Positions 1 through 11,660 are shown, counted from the first letter of the stretch. The stretch is 64,000 nucleotides of DNA from Aquilaria yunnanensis (GCA_039654915.1 CM077596.1:74215751-74279750), one strand, 5' to 3'. Made by a program: numbers and translations. Notes: generated from the sequence alone by a model not told the origin.

Positions 1-541
1 GTAATTTTATAGGAAGAGTTTTCATTGGATATTCTAAGAAAAGTTTAATTACATATAATTAGAACTCAATTTCTTATACCAGTGTTTAACTTTCATACTA
101 TTCTCTGCATTCCTAGAATAGAAACTTAGTTTTGTACATCAACATTAAAGTAGGAACCTAGTTTCATACATCAACATTTTAATTACATGCTATAATAACT
201 CAATTTCTTACAATAGAAACATAATTTTGCATAATAATAGCCCATTTTTATATAATTTAGGCTAAGATGCATATAATAGAAATCATTTTTCATATAATAG
301 TAGCTTATCTTCATCCATTAAAAACTAGTTTCATATAATAAAAACTCAGTTTCATACAATGAAAACTCATTTTCGTACAATAAGAACCTAATTTCGTACA
401 AAAGAGACTTGATTTCATACTATAATCCAATTTCATATAATTAGATTCCAATTTCATATAATTCCTGCAATAGAAACCCAAGATTTGTGTGTGTGTGTGT
501 GTGTGAACTTAGTTCCATATAATATGAATTCAGTTTTCTAC
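1..541. repeat. Degenerate TTTCATA minisatellite array, left copy
   Basis: The stretch is a run of imperfect 21-22 bp units built on TTTCATACAATAGAAACTC (for example at about 330-440). It resumes after an inserted hAT-like element, from 1031 to about 1250. The first 80 bases resemble 62600-62680 in the same order (a TTTTCAT word, then AAGTTTAATT, then TTAGAACTCAATTTC). This makes the two arrays members of one dispersed family. No coding potential was seen. A short (GT)n tract lies at about 487-504. Confidence 0.75.
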
Positions 542-549
542 ATCAACAT

Positions 550-1030
550 TAGGGGTATAAACGAGTCGGGCCCTTATCGGGTAGCTTGAACTTAATTAGA
601 AGCTTTTCAAACTAAACTTTATCAAGCTTGAGCCTAGTAGTACTCGATCGTCCTGCAAGCTTATCGACACTAACGAGACCTATGGCAAATTGTGTTAATT
701 ACACTAAGTCCCCTAGAGTTAGACTATTAGTACATATACCTCTCAAGTTTCAAAACTTGTAGTTACCCTTGTTGAAAGATGACCATTGTATATGGGAATA
801 ATTGTAATTTATACCAAAAAGTTATGTTATACTTACATACAATCCCCAATGTTTTGAAAAGTTACATTTAGCGTCTGATGTTATCGAGTCTATTGAGATT
901 TCAAGTCAAGCTCAAGCATAAGTTATGGTAACATTTCCTATCAAGCTCAAGCTTAGATAATATCGTTAACTTATATAGTCAAGCTTGAGCCTACTGGGCT
1001 TAGGCTTAGCACAGCCCATTTACAACCCTA
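550..1030. mobile_element. hAT-like MITE (481 bp)
   Basis: The ends form imperfect terminal inverted repeats. The left end begins TAGGGGTATAAACGAG and the reverse complement of the right end begins TAGGGTTGTAAATGGG. The element is flanked by ATCAACAT (542-549) and ATCAGCAT (1031-1038), an 8 bp target-site duplication with one mismatch, as expected for hAT elements. Subterminal sequence is rich in AAGCTTGAGC words. There is no transposase open frame, so it is non-autonomous. It is inserted in the TTTCATA minisatellite. Confidence 0.75.
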
Positions 1031-1250
1031 ATCAGCATCACAATTTCATGCAACAAATTTCATCCTCTAAATATCCACAATCATACAGTAGGATTCTAGT
1101 TTCACACATATACATCTCAATTTTGTACATAAATTCTATACTCTTAATCTTCACACTTATTCATTAAGATTCCAATTTCATATGTAAGGATTCGAATCCT
1201 GAGTAACATGCTATATAATTTTAATCTTTACATTCATATAACAGAAAATG
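1031..1250. repeat. TTTCATA minisatellite, continuation
   Basis: After the hAT-like insertion the degenerate repeat resumes (CAATTTCATGCAAC, AGTTTCACACATA, CCAATTTCATATG). This shows that the array was once continuous with 1-541. Confidence 0.65.
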
Positions 1251-1479
1251 GAGTTTATGAGGAGATTATAAGATTTTAGAAGGAGATTATGAGATTTTAT
1301 AAAATATTGGATTATGAAAAGAAAGATTTGGGATAGTTATGGCGAGATTTGAAAGATTTTAATGAAATTGTATGAAATTGTGAACTCTGGTTTCTCAAAC
1401 CTCTAGTTTTACAGCAAAATTTCCACGGTTTCCTCTAGTTTTGTTACAAATTATAAATGGATGTATGCGCAAGCATAAT

Positions 1480-2039
1480 TAGGGATGGCAATGGATAGGA
1501 TTTGAGTAGGATGGTACTAAACCCATATCCTATCCATCATGTTGGATATTCAATCCATATCCTATCCACCATCCATCGGTTTTATAATTTTAACATCCAT
1601 ATCCTACCCATTTTAAGGCGGGTAGGATTTGGATAAAATCCACCAACTCGCTGCGTGCTATTTGTCATAATAAAAAAGCAACAATTTTGTAACAGAATAA
1701 CTAATTAAAAAATATTAAAATTGATCATCTAGCAAAACAATATCAATAATAAGAGACACATAATGAAGTGTAACAGTCAAATAACTTAAACACGCTGATA
1801 TAACTAAATCCAACTACAATGTCTAGTACTCATACGATACAATTCGGTAAGTTAAACATATAGTTGCAACTTGCACCATTCTTGAATTGACAAATCAAGA
1901 TGATACCTGCAGAAATCTTTGACGCACTAATGCAACTCCTTAGAATGTTTAAATCTGAAGGAAATAAAAACGAGTTTACAGAAAATATATGTATATATGT
2001 GAATGATTCTGTATATATGTTCAAACTATATTACCCTTA

Positions 2040-2071
<32 letters not shown>

Positions 2072-2136
2072 AATGATTCAGCTATTTCAACCTGTAAAGT
2101 CCAGCTACAATTAACCGAATTAGTTTTTCTTGTAAT

Positions 2137-2181
<45 letters not shown>

Positions 2182-2349
2182 TAGGATATAGGGCAAATAG
2201 ACCTAAACCCATATCTTATCCACATCCGGCGAATACAAAAAAAAAAAACTCAAATCTGCTCCAAATCCATTTAATTGTAAAAAAAATCCTATCCATCAGA
2301 TAGGATTTAGTCGAATATCCACTGGGCCGAATATCCGTTGACATCCCTA
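1480..2349. mobile_element. hAT-like non-autonomous element (870 bp)
   Basis: The left end is TAGGGATGGCAATGGATAGG and the reverse complement of the right end is TAGGGATGTCAACGGATATT. Both sides carry the same 8 bp sequence AGCATAAT (1472-1479 and 2350-2357), a perfect hAT-type duplication. Subterminal regions repeat CATATCCTATCCA in both orientations. The interior contains a (GT)n tract at about 2040-2070 and a (TA)n tract at about 2142-2178. Short open frames inside are not credible genes. The right end lies about 530 bp upstream of the start codon of the CUE-domain gene. Confidence 0.85.
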
Positions 2350-2399
2350 AGCATAATGATAATGTCAAATCAAATGGATGAGCTTTTCGCTTAGGCTAA

Positions 2400-2877
2400 A
2401 CCAAGGTTATTGGAGCTATACCATTCTTCTCTGCGAGCAAATCAAATACCGTCATAACTTAAGGACTACGCAATTGGTCAGGCACTAATTGTCAATTAAC
2501 ACGTCAACGCGGTAGTAGAACGGACACGGGCACAGTAGGAGCTCTGTGCTCTGTCGCTCCTCGAGAAATCAGAATAACCCGAGCGGAGCGGTTCGCCTCC
2601 TCTTATCTCATCCCTCCCCTCGAGCCCCCGATCTTTTTATCTTGACTCGGCCGCCAAACAGAGTAATGATTCTTCCACATTTCTCCGATTCCTGCTCTCC
2701 CTATTCACATAATTAGGGTTTCCATCCTCGCTTTTCGCTTTCTTTTCTGTTGATTCATATTGTTTCCTCTCGTTTTTTGTTTATCCAATACTCAATTCTG
2801 CCAAAAAGACGATTTCTAGAGACTAGATGTGCTTCTATTGACTGTTCGGTTGCCTGATTATCTTTCTGCAGGGAACG
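2400..2877 (+). promoter_or_regulatory. Promoter and 5' UTR of the CUE-domain gene
   Basis: Base composition rises sharply near 2500-2640 (CTCGAG, GGAGCGG and CTCC-rich sequence), then becomes pyrimidine-rich, as in plant 5' leaders. A TTTCTGCAG acceptor at about 2863-2871 just before the ATG suggests a 5'-UTR intron. Its donor is uncertain (a GTAATG near 2661 is one option). No clear TATA box was identified. Confidence 0.45.
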
Positions 2878-5800
2878 ATGGGTTTCAATAAGGTGTATAA
2901 TTGCTTGCTCGATATTTTCCCTCAGGTATTTCTTGTTTTCATGTAACAGGAGTCTTCTTGTTCTGCTTCGGCCTTTCCTTTTTAGGTTTCGGGTCAGTAA
3001 TCTTCTGGTCTCTTCATAGGAATTCGTTATCGTCGTTTGTACAGTTCACACTAACTGTGATGCTTCGAAATTCTGTCATACAAACAATTGTATCGTATCA
3101 GCCACCTGGTTGTGGGTTGGCTGCCTGAATCTTGTATCTCCATTCCTGCCTACTTCTGAATGTTTTAATATAATTCGTAAATAAGTAGAACTTTATGAGA
3201 AAAGCTTCTCTGAATACTCAAATAGCTTTAGAAGGAGTTGGTCTTCTGCGTTCCTAATGTGCTATTAAGCTGTTGCCCTTTTTCTAACTTAACATTGTTT
3301 GGAATATTGTGCAGGTTGATCAGCGCATTCTTAAGGCTGTCGCCATTGAGAATTCCAAGGATGCTGATGCTGCTGTTGAGGTTGTCCTCACGGAAATCCT
3401 TCCTGCTCTTCCTGTGAAGACAGTTGCGTCAGGTTCACCCTTAAACAATAGCAATGGTGCAGCTCTATTGAATGAGGAAGGTACTTCACTACTTCTTCCA
3501 GCTTTAACATGTATTATTCATTTCGACAATTTTCAGACACAGCATGTTTTGGGCTGCCTGTTCCTTGTTGACTCTTTTATCCAAGTAGCGATTGCTAGAG
3601 TTGCAATGTTTTTGCGTATCATTTCGCCATTTAGCTTGATGAGCTGATACTAATAAAGATGATAGGTTCTCCATGCATTTCATATTACAGATTCTTCATT
3701 AGATTTCTGACTCATCCTAACTTGGACGTTGCAAAATGCAGTTGAAGATGTGGGAAAAGACAATATGTTGAGGGCTAAGCAGGTATCAAAATGTGATGCA
3801 TCATCTTCTTTAGCTCAATTGAAGAAATCCGGCAAACATGTGGTGGACACAAGTGTGACATTTGATGCCTTTAATGCTGAGTCCTTTGTGGCTCCACATA
3901 CGCCTTATGTTTCAACATGCAGTGCAATGGCTTTGAATCAGAAGGACACGTCTGGTGAAATTGAAGGTGATGAATTGATATTGTTTGGCAATTCACAAGA
4001 AAGCAGCATCAAGGCTTCAGCAAATGACATTTCTAGTGTTAAGTTGAACGAATATGTGCATGAAGTTGTTGATCCATTTCAAGTGAACGATAATAATGGA
4101 ATCAATGTAGTAGGTATACAAGACATAAGCAGGGCCAACACTTTGGAAATTTTCTCGAAGAATGGCATACCAAATCACGGTCCAGAGGGTTCTGATCAAC
4201 CTGCGGATCTGTGTACAATCCTGGCTAGTGGCACCACAGTTGAGGTTGATGACGTGCCACAGCTTTCACACCCTGCTGAACTTGCTTCATATTCTTCTGA
4301 TTCTGGTGTTCATGCTGAAACCATGTCTACTAGCACTGAGAAGCATGGAGGAAATGGTTCTGTGCATCTTGAGCTCGAGTCAAATGAAATGGAAAACATA
4401 GAGAATGAATCTAACTTGGATGTTGATGCTCCTGGTGCTAGCCAAATATGTAGAATCGATATTCTCGAGGAGATCATTGAGGATGCAAGAAACAACAAGG
4501 TAGCGTGTGACTGAAATGTGGTTTTTCTTTACCAACTGGGACTATTTCTTTCTTTCTTTCTTTGTTTTTTCCTGATTGCTAACAAGCATATTTCTTGTAC
4601 CCTACAAATCCTACTATTTCCTCTTCTTTAGAAGTCTAGATTTCTGTTTACTTGTCCTGCTGGAGAACAAGTTCAAACATTGTGGCCGTTTTTTAATAAA
4701 AAATAGTAGTGTATTATGAGCCCTAGAGTAGCAGGATTCAAACTCTACTAGCATTCCTTGTTATTGTGGTCGAGCTTCTGCTTGAATGTTACCTAAACAA
4801 AGTCTTTACTGGCTAATCATGGTAGGTACAACATGCTCAAAGATTTCCACAATGTTTAAATGTGAATCCTGCTCTCTTCTATTAGGATTCCAGTTTAGTA
4901 GTTGCCTGTTCAAAGAAGGTTAGGTGTTGAAAATTGAGTTATTAAGTGGCAATTGATGATGCAGAAAACCTTGCTCCTAGCAATGCAGTCTGTTCTGAAC
5001 ATGGTTGCTGAAGTAGAACTTCAAGAGAAGGCTGCAGAAAAAGCTAAAGAAGAAGCTGCTAGGGCGGGTCTGGACACCCTAAGTAAGGTGGATGAACTCA
5101 TACAGATATTGACCCATGCAAAGGAAGCAAATGATATGGTTGTGCCCCTTTCCTTCTCCTCCTCCTTTAGTTGCATGGCAATAGAACATTCTTGTTCTTT
5201 GTTGATGAAGATATTCATATCATATGATATAGTTGATGACATTCATTCAGATTTCTTCGTTCTGTCTTTTTTTTTTTCAGCATGCTGGAGAAATCTATGG
5301 AGAGAAGGCAATTTTGGCCACTGAAGCCAGGGAGCTTCAGAGTCGTTTGCTTACCTTACAAGAAGAACGAGATAGCTCTCTAGCAATTCTTGATGAGGCC
5401 AGTAACCAAAACAAACTGGTTATCTGTTAATAGCTAGCATTAACATTAATTATATAGGACAGTTTTTCTTGTTTCAGTGATTTCCATAAACTAAATACTG
5501 AGCATGTTTCTAATCATGCAGATGCGTCAAACCTTAGAAGAAAGACAGGTTGCAGCAGAGGAAGCGAGGAAAGTAGCAGAGCAGGAAATGCTGGAGAAGG
5601 AAGAATCAGCGTGGAAAGTACTCGCTGAACAAGAAGCCATTATGGAGAGAGTGGTGCAAGAGTCGAAGCTTATTCAGCAGGAAGCGGAAGAGAATGCTAA
5701 GGTAGCAACCTTTTCGATATGTTGTTTTTTGGTTGTTTGGTGTTTCCCACACACCCCCCCTCATTTTGCTTAATCCCTTGTTTGCTCTAGTTGCGAGACT

Positions 5801-6265
5801 TCCTCATGGATCGTGGTCAGATTGTTGACTCGTTGCAGTAAGTACCCATCTTTTCAGACGTCCGATGTTCCTTAACAAAGTAATATATATTCCTGTTTTT
5901 AAATTTGTGTTGGACTGAATTTTTGTCCATCTGCTTGCAGAGGAGAAATCTCTGTCATATGTGAGGATGTAAGGTTGCTGAAGGAGAAGTTTGATCAGCG
6001 TCTTCCATTGAGTAAATCTATATCATCAAGCCAAACCAGCTGCATGCTAGCTTCTTCTGGTTCATCCCAGAGGAGCACATCATCTGATTTTGTTGTTGAG
6101 CAGCAGTCAGAAAATGTGAAAATCGGGGAGAGGAGCCGAACGCCATCCCTTTCAGGGCAATCAACAGAAAGTGAATCAGCAGATGGATTTCGTGTTGAGC
6201 ACAAGGATCTGATCGAAGATGGGTTGGAGTCATGGGACTTGGTTGAAAATGAAACTGAAATGTAG
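2878..6265 (+). CDS. CUE-domain, coiled-coil protein (8 coding exons, 611 aa)
   Basis: Coding exons are 2878-2925, 3315-3480, 3742-4499, 4965-5138, 5281-5418, 5522-5701, 5791-5837 and 5941-6265. All introns are GT-AG and phases agree, giving 611 residues. Residues 3-45 match a CUE ubiquitin-binding domain: a LLDIFPQVD segment followed by a helix ending VVLTEILPAL. Residues about 75-320, from the large third exon, are acidic and low in structure. Residues about 325-520 are Ala/Glu/Lys-rich and predicted coiled coil. The C-terminus is Ser-rich and acidic. CUE domains bind mono-ubiquitin and plant proteins with this layout are uncharacterised, so a role as ubiquitin adaptor is inferred. The start codon follows a likely 5'-UTR intron whose acceptor is at 2870-2871. 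The 3' UTR probably runs to about 6450 or beyond. Confidence 0.88.
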
Positions 6266-7272
6266 AGCAAACCTGGTCCTGAGAATCGCTATGTGTATAG
6301 CTCTTTCCCTTTCACATCCGATAGAGACAAAAGAAAAGATACTTGCAACAGTACGTTGCTTAGGTTTAAATAATGGAGATTGCTTATATAGCAGCCGTAT
6401 ATTTTGTTACTATGTTAGACGCCCACTGAATGACGAATACATAATTTAGGCAGTGGATGATGGTGCGCAATTTTTTGCTTCAAGAACGATGTAAACTTCA
6501 ACTGGATTGCCATCGTCATGTTCTTATTTTGAGGCTTCCTTTTTCTGGAGGAAGGGCAGCCAGAGTGAAGCAGGGTGTCGCTGAAATTGCAAGTAAAAAT
6601 GATTTAGCCAGTTGCTGCTTGTCGGGGTTCGATTCGGTTGCATCGGAGTTGGTATTGCCAACTTCCTTCCCCATATTCATTTGGTTTCCAGTCTCAGCAT
6701 CTTCTGTTCTGAAAGGTCGGTCCCTCGTAACGCTATTCCTTCTCCGCAATGGGGGCCGTTTGGCCATCTCTCGCCCGCGATTAGTTTCTCCTTAGTCTTT
6801 CGTTCCATCTTCCTTTGTACCCCGAAAGAAAGATTTCCTGTTATGGAGATGCTTGGATCGATGTTGTTGGTAATTAGTGCTTGGTCAAAGCATTGCTCTA
6901 GAATTCACTAGGTATATGTATGACGTATGAAGCACTGCTCTACAATTGGCGACTGCTGTGACTAGAGAATAATATACTTACCAAAATGATGACTTGAAGC
7001 AGCAACTCATTTTACTTATCATGGATGCAAGCATTAAGGTAAAGTCAGCTGAAAATTAACTGTCAACCAAGAGAAGCAACTAGTATTTTGAACAGAACAG
7101 CTTCTCCTTAAATACAATTATATTATACAGATACCCCAAACCTCTAAAAACTCTTATAGCCTCTGGCTCCCTCATCTAATAAAAGCTGTACAGTTGAAGA
7201 AGTGGAGCAAATAACAAATTGAAGACCGATCAGATCACTCGAAAAAGCAAAGCTCTACATATGGCTTCTCAC
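6266..7272. other. Tail-to-tail region between the CUE gene and the RTFL peptide gene
   Basis: The first few hundred bases are probably the 3' UTR of the CUE-domain gene. A moderately GC-rich block at about 6460-6850 has overlapping open frames on both strands (up to 112 codons), but none resembles a known protein and none has a convincing start context. The 3' UTR of the minus-strand peptide gene should lie at about 7000-7272. Confidence 0.4.
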
Positions 7273-7443
7273 TCATTCATCCCAACACAGAAGCAGAAGT
7301 GAGCATCTCCAGATGATGTAAAGCCTCGTCCTCTGCTCTCTTATCAGCTTTGAACAACACTTGTGCCACCTCCCACCCTTCATGCTCATGCTCTTCAACC
7401 CAACTGATGATCTTCCAGCTCCAGCACCAGCACCAGCACCCAT
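7273..7443 (-). CDS. RTFL: DVL/ROTUNDIFOLIA-like (RTFL) small polypeptide, 56 aa
   Basis: This uninterrupted minus-strand frame of 57 codons starts at 7443 and stops at 7273-7275. Residues 1-27 are a Gly/Ala run and a basic linker. Residues 28-56 form the C-terminal RTF domain: C29, C30, KLIREQR (32-38), LYIIWRC (41-47) and LLCW (51-54). The spacing of REQR, LYII.RC and LLCW is the family signature. RTFL/DVL peptides are plasma-membrane-associated plant peptides that alter polar cell proliferation and organ shape when overproduced. The family is intronless and short, as here. An in-frame stop lies ten codons upstream, which fixes this ATG as the first possible start. A Trp at position 45, where many members have Arg, suggests a particular subgroup. 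Confidence 0.85.
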   Translation of the reverse strand: MGAGAGAGAGRSSVGLKSMSMKGGRWHKCCSKLIREQRTRLYIIWRCSLLLLCWDE

Positions 7444-7612
7444 CTTATCAGCTTGATTCGCTAGTATTTATTCAACCAAAAACTTGTCAAGGCAGAGGAA
7501 AACTATGCTTATATATGAAAATTAGAATTTAAAGTTTCAACTTGGTTTCTGGGTTTGTAATTGAATGATCAGTGATTTTGTATGTACATAGATGTGTGTG
7601 TGGGTGTGCATG

Positions 7613-7626
7613 CGTATATATAAGAG
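7613..7626 (-). promoter_or_regulatory. Candidate TATA box of the RTFL gene
   Basis: Read on the minus strand, the sequence is CTTATATATACGCA, a good plant TATA element about 175 bp upstream of the start codon at 7443. That would leave a leader of roughly 140 bp. It is placed by position and motif only. Confidence 0.4.
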
Positions 7627-9180
7627 TACTTTGAAGATATGGCAGGGCAATATGTGGTGGATGACATTTGATGGGGCCGCCCATTGCAGTAGGGCAGCAG
7701 CAGCTACACCAACACTACGCCCAAGCCTTTGATTTGTTATTTTGCCAAGTGCCACATCTTCCTGATTAGGACTCTCCAGCAAACTTTAATTTCCCTTAAT
7801 TCACTCACCCCTTAAACCATGTTTTTCCATCCTTTTCTCGCCCACACGGCATTCATATCATCCATGTTCATGCATTCAAATCTCGTCACTATATGTATTT
7901 GCTTTCTCATGTAACAGGTAAAATCCAGAAAAGCAGTAGAAAATTAAAGTTCAGTTTTTTTTTATCTTTTGTTGTGGGGGAAGGGGGTAAATGAAAGAAA
8001 AATAGTCAATTCTTGTGCTAATTATACCCATATCCGGATTCTGTCTTCATTATCAAAATTAATAATTGTTGGTTTGTCTCTGGCTTAATTAGTAACTAAT
8101 TAATTACAGACATGTAGTAGGTCATAAGTATGAACATGAAAGGGTAGACTCATCTGAGGGAGGATTCTGCTAAAAACTAAAAAGTTGATAAAGTTTTATA
8201 TTGTTAAGGATAATGTTATAAAAATAAAAAAAATAAAAAATTGGCTAGTCCACTGCTAATGGAAATGGTAGTTGCGTGCTGAGTCGGAAGTGCTAGAAGC
8301 TCCCAATGATCCAGCAAGCACCGGCCATCTGATTCAGCACAGCATTTTTTATTTATTTATTTCAAATTATGTTATAACCTAACAAATAAGCATATGGTTA
8401 TATGCACTTTTCCAAGAGTTAGTATTCAAATGAGCCCCCGACGGTCACATTTTCAAGTGAATAACAGTATGAAATTCAAGTCGATGAATCAAATGTAATC
8501 CAAGCAATTAAATTGAAACAAAAAATTTCCATAGAAACAGTAACCTCATACCAGAGACAAATTCTCATCAAAAGCTTCATGAGTCATACTCAAAATAACA
8601 TTAATGAGAGGAGAGATCTGCCCAGTTGGGATCAGAACTGGGTCGTCACGTGCGCCGTGTCGGCGAACGTCTAGCGGATGAAAGGTCTTTGTCAATCCGA
8701 CATAAATGCCGGCCACTTTGTCGTTGCCGGCGGCCCGGCGATGACAGAACCGAACCTCCTTTCATTTTCCTTCGGTCTGCGTCTTTCATGTCCCCGTGTG
8801 AACATAATTGGGCTGTGCCCGGATAACTGGGCCGAGAGCATGCCACGTGGGCTGTTGGGTCACCTGTCTGGCCGGAAGATTCTGATTGGTGGGCCAAGCC
8901 CATGTCAGAAACTGTGCATGTGGCCGACAACTGTCGTGAGGCTATGCTTATTTGGTCAGGAAGATTCCTCTTATTAAGCTTATATATATATATATATATA
9001 TATAGTGAATGGATAGAAACAAGACAATAACATAATTTCATGGCAAAAAAGCACACTCTACTAGTAACATAATTAAGGGCACCAAGAATTGGTGATAACA
9101 AAATGAATTTAGGCGCCCTAACATTCGGCTTCCGTCGCACATTAACTTGATATTATCAATTACCTTTTTCATTTCAAACC
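7627..9180. other. Upstream region of the RTFL gene with a GC-rich G-box island
   Basis: The stretch 7800-8600 is AT-rich with no gene seen. From about 8620 to 8960 the GC content rises and two CACGTG cores appear (at about 8647-8652 and 8843-8848), with an ATTGG box near 8884. A (TA)n tract follows at about 8982-9003. A 164-codon minus-strand frame covers part of this (8646-9140), but its composition is not protein-like. It may be a distal promoter element or a fragment of a lost gene. Confidence 0.35.
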
Positions 9181-9181
9181 A

Positions 9182-9185
9182 CCCC

Positions 9186-9216
<31 letters not shown>

Positions 9217-9222
9217 ACACAA
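9182..9222. repeat. Poly-C tract followed by (CA)n
   Basis: About 21 consecutive C residues are followed by about ten CA units and then a short (TA)n run. It is a compound microsatellite. The exact length is likely to be unreliable in assembly. Confidence 0.85.
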
Positions 9223-9882
9223 TATATATATAGGTTAATGTGAAATACACGTATTGCGAAAGTACAATTGACCAAGATGATTCTCACAGTAAGAGAAAAA
9301 ATAATAATAATACTGACATAACTATTGGTTAACTTCTTTTAAATGTGAGACAGGCTAAGAAACTTTTTTTTTTCTTTTGGGGAAGGCGTCGTGGGAGTTC
9401 AGTTCATGACAAACAACTTTTTATAAGAAAATATATCTGCACTACCTCTGTCACAAAATGCATATCACTTTCGATTTTTTTTGTTACTTTCATTTTTTTT
9501 TTGGTTGTAAAGATTGTTAACAATGTGTCGTGAAGCGCAATATTAAGCAGATTCGTTTTAACTTAAATCAACTGAATTATTTTTATTTTTATATATGTTT
9601 TACCTAAGATTAATTTTATTTGAAAGTTAATATTATATAGATATAATAATATATTTAAAATTAAATTTTTGTGAATTTTTCTTTTTTAATTCATTAAACT
9701 AGAAAAATTCATAAAAATTTAGTAAGATTACAAAAAAAAATATGTTTTCAATGGATTATTGCATCTATATAATATTGATTTTTAATTAAAATTAGTTCTA
9801 AATAAAAAATGACGTGAGAATAAAAAAAAATTATTTTAAAGTCAATTGACTTAAGTTAAAACAAACTGAGTGTAAATATAAT

Positions 9883-10243
9883 GTGGATAATGTTTTCACT
9901 TGGAGAATATTCACAGCGAATGGTCATTATTATTCAGTTAAGTTAGACTTAGGATATTATATATGTCACCCTGATCTGGTGGATAATTTGGTTATACCTG
10001 CCTCTGAGCTTGAGCCTAAGGTGGTGCAAGCTCAATGGAAGTGGTTTTGGGCACTTTCTTTGCCTTCTAAAGTTTACTACTATAATTTTGTGTGGTGGCT
10101 ATTACGAGGGATTAATTCTTCTAGTGCACGGTAAATTTACATTTTCACCATATTCGTTTGGTTTGTTTTGTGGGTTGGTGTTTGATTTTAAGATGTTTCA
10201 TCCTCCAAAGTTAGCATTAAAAAATAAAGACGTATGTGCATAG
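9883..10243 (+). pseudogene. LINE-type retrotransposon remnant (zf-RVT region)
   Basis: The frame from 9883 reads WRIFTANGHYYSVK, then a Leu/Val-rich stretch, then WKWFWALSLPSKVYYYNFVW. This resembles the zinc-binding region after plant LINE reverse transcriptases (W..T..G.YSVK, then W...W....P.K...F.W). A second frame just downstream (HPPKLALKNKDVC) resembles the start of the RNase H domain that often follows. The two lie in different frames and no intact polymerase is present, so this is a decayed 3' fragment. The assignment is by motif memory only. Confidence 0.5.
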
Positions 10244-10617
10244 GCAGAGGCCTGGCAAAAGGGCACAAGACCAGGTGTCCGTTTCTCACATGTGGAATGC
10301 CTCGCCGTTGTCTTTTTTTTTTTTTTCTAATGATTCTTCGAAGATTATGTTAACATTGCAATGTCTTCTGATGATGAGGCATCTAGTATTGGTTTAATTA
10401 CTTGGTGTGCATGCACCATTTTTTCTTTTGTGAAGGAGGATGGATTAGTATGTGAATGTTGTGCATATTGAAGCCTTGGTGGTGTGGTATGGGCTTATTT
10501 GGCACATCAGAAAGGTTAGACTCATTATTTATATTATGATATATTGCCAATAGTTACTGTTTCACACATAATCGATAATGAATAGGTTGAGACGACACTC
10601 GAGGGACCATTTACAAG

Positions 10618-11571
10618 TAGGGGTGAAAAAGTACCAGACATTTTTTGGTAGCTTAAGCTTGAGCTTGAGTTGATGTGTTTCAAGTTGGGCTTATTTGAGT
10701 TTGAGCTGAAATTTGGGCCCGAGCAATATTCGAGCTCGAGCCTAAAGAAACCCGACCCTATAAGCTCGCAGGCTTAACATGCCTCACATTTTACCTTTCC
10801 TATAAAAACCCTAATTCCTTACACAGTTACACGCAATCGTATTCCCCTCTTTGCCTTATAGCCTTACTCTGCTTGATTAACGCAGCCACCCACCCAATTG
10901 GCCACCACTAGAGAGTGAAGCCATAAAGATTATAAGAGCCTAAGAGCCAAGGTAGATGACGATCGTTGGATTCGCTACCGACAATAGCCCCACTTGAAGT
11001 CCAACCTACGCATCAACATTAAGACACAAATCGACACCCCAATTAAATGGCATTCAACCTACGCAGTAGAAGCTGAAGATCCAAGTCGACAACTCCAACC
11101 GGATGCCCCAGCTCGCAAATCTCATTTAGGTTTTCCAGCCACTACCATTGAACTTCTTGTCATTAAAACCTCGATCACGAGCACCTGTAGTTGGAATGGG
11201 TCTAGGATTAAGGGATGAAGCTAAGGACATCTTCCTAAGCCCAGAAATCAATGCAGCAGCTGGCAGAGGCTACAATGACTCCTTAATCAATGTTTTGAAG
11301 AAGATGATGGCTAATTTATAATGTTTATAAAATCAAGGTAAAGTGGCAAAGGATTAGAAAGTTTGGCATAGATTTTGTTATTTTCTCTTCTCTAGTTATC
11401 TATGTAGAAAATTACAGATTTAGTCCCTATTATTTATCTAAACTATAAGTATGAAACAAAATATTTATATGTGCTATTGAGCCTAAAGAGCCCTCAGGGC
11501 GAGCTCAAGCCTAAAAAAATCTAGCTTAAGCAATTCGATCTCGAGCTCGATTTAGCCTATTTTCACCCTTA
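10618..11571. mobile_element. hAT-like non-autonomous element with internal cargo (954 bp)
   Basis: The left end is TAGGGGTGAAAAAGTACC and the reverse complement of the right end is TAAGGGTGAAAATAGGC. Flanks are TTTACAAG (10610-10617) and TTTGCAGG (11572-11579), an 8 bp duplication with two mismatches. Subterminal AAGCTTGAGCTTGAG and CGAGCTCGAG words occur on both sides. The central part (about 10800-11330) is less AT-rich, with CTATAAAAACCCTAA leader-like sequence and a 74-codon frame. It may be captured host DNA, but I do not recognise it. Confidence 0.6.
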
Positions 11572-11660
11572 TTTGCAGGTACATGATTTCATGTTCCACG
11601 AACAGGCCGAGGTGACACTACGAGGAACAGTTTGCAGGTATGTGATTTCATCTCCTATGT
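11572..11660. repeat. Short direct repeat around the hAT-like insertion
   Basis: GACACTACGAGGAACAGTTTGCAGGT at about 11616-11641 is related to GACACTCGAGGGACCATTTACAAG just left of the element (about 10593-10617). The element therefore sits in one copy of a small tandem repeat. This could also explain the imperfect target-site duplication. Confidence 0.45.

Noticed and set aside
1184..1200. GGATTCGAATCC as a possible tRNA T-arm
   Set aside because: It is a short palindrome without acceptor, D or anticodon arms around it.
6457..6911. Overlapping frames of 76-112 codons after the CUE-domain gene
   Set aside because: They lie on both strands, have no conserved motif, and are better explained as 3' UTR or intergenic sequence.
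8646..9140. 164-codon minus-strand frame
   Set aside because: It runs through a (TA)n tract and mixed-composition sequence, has no recognisable domain, and looks like a chance frame in a GC-rich island.
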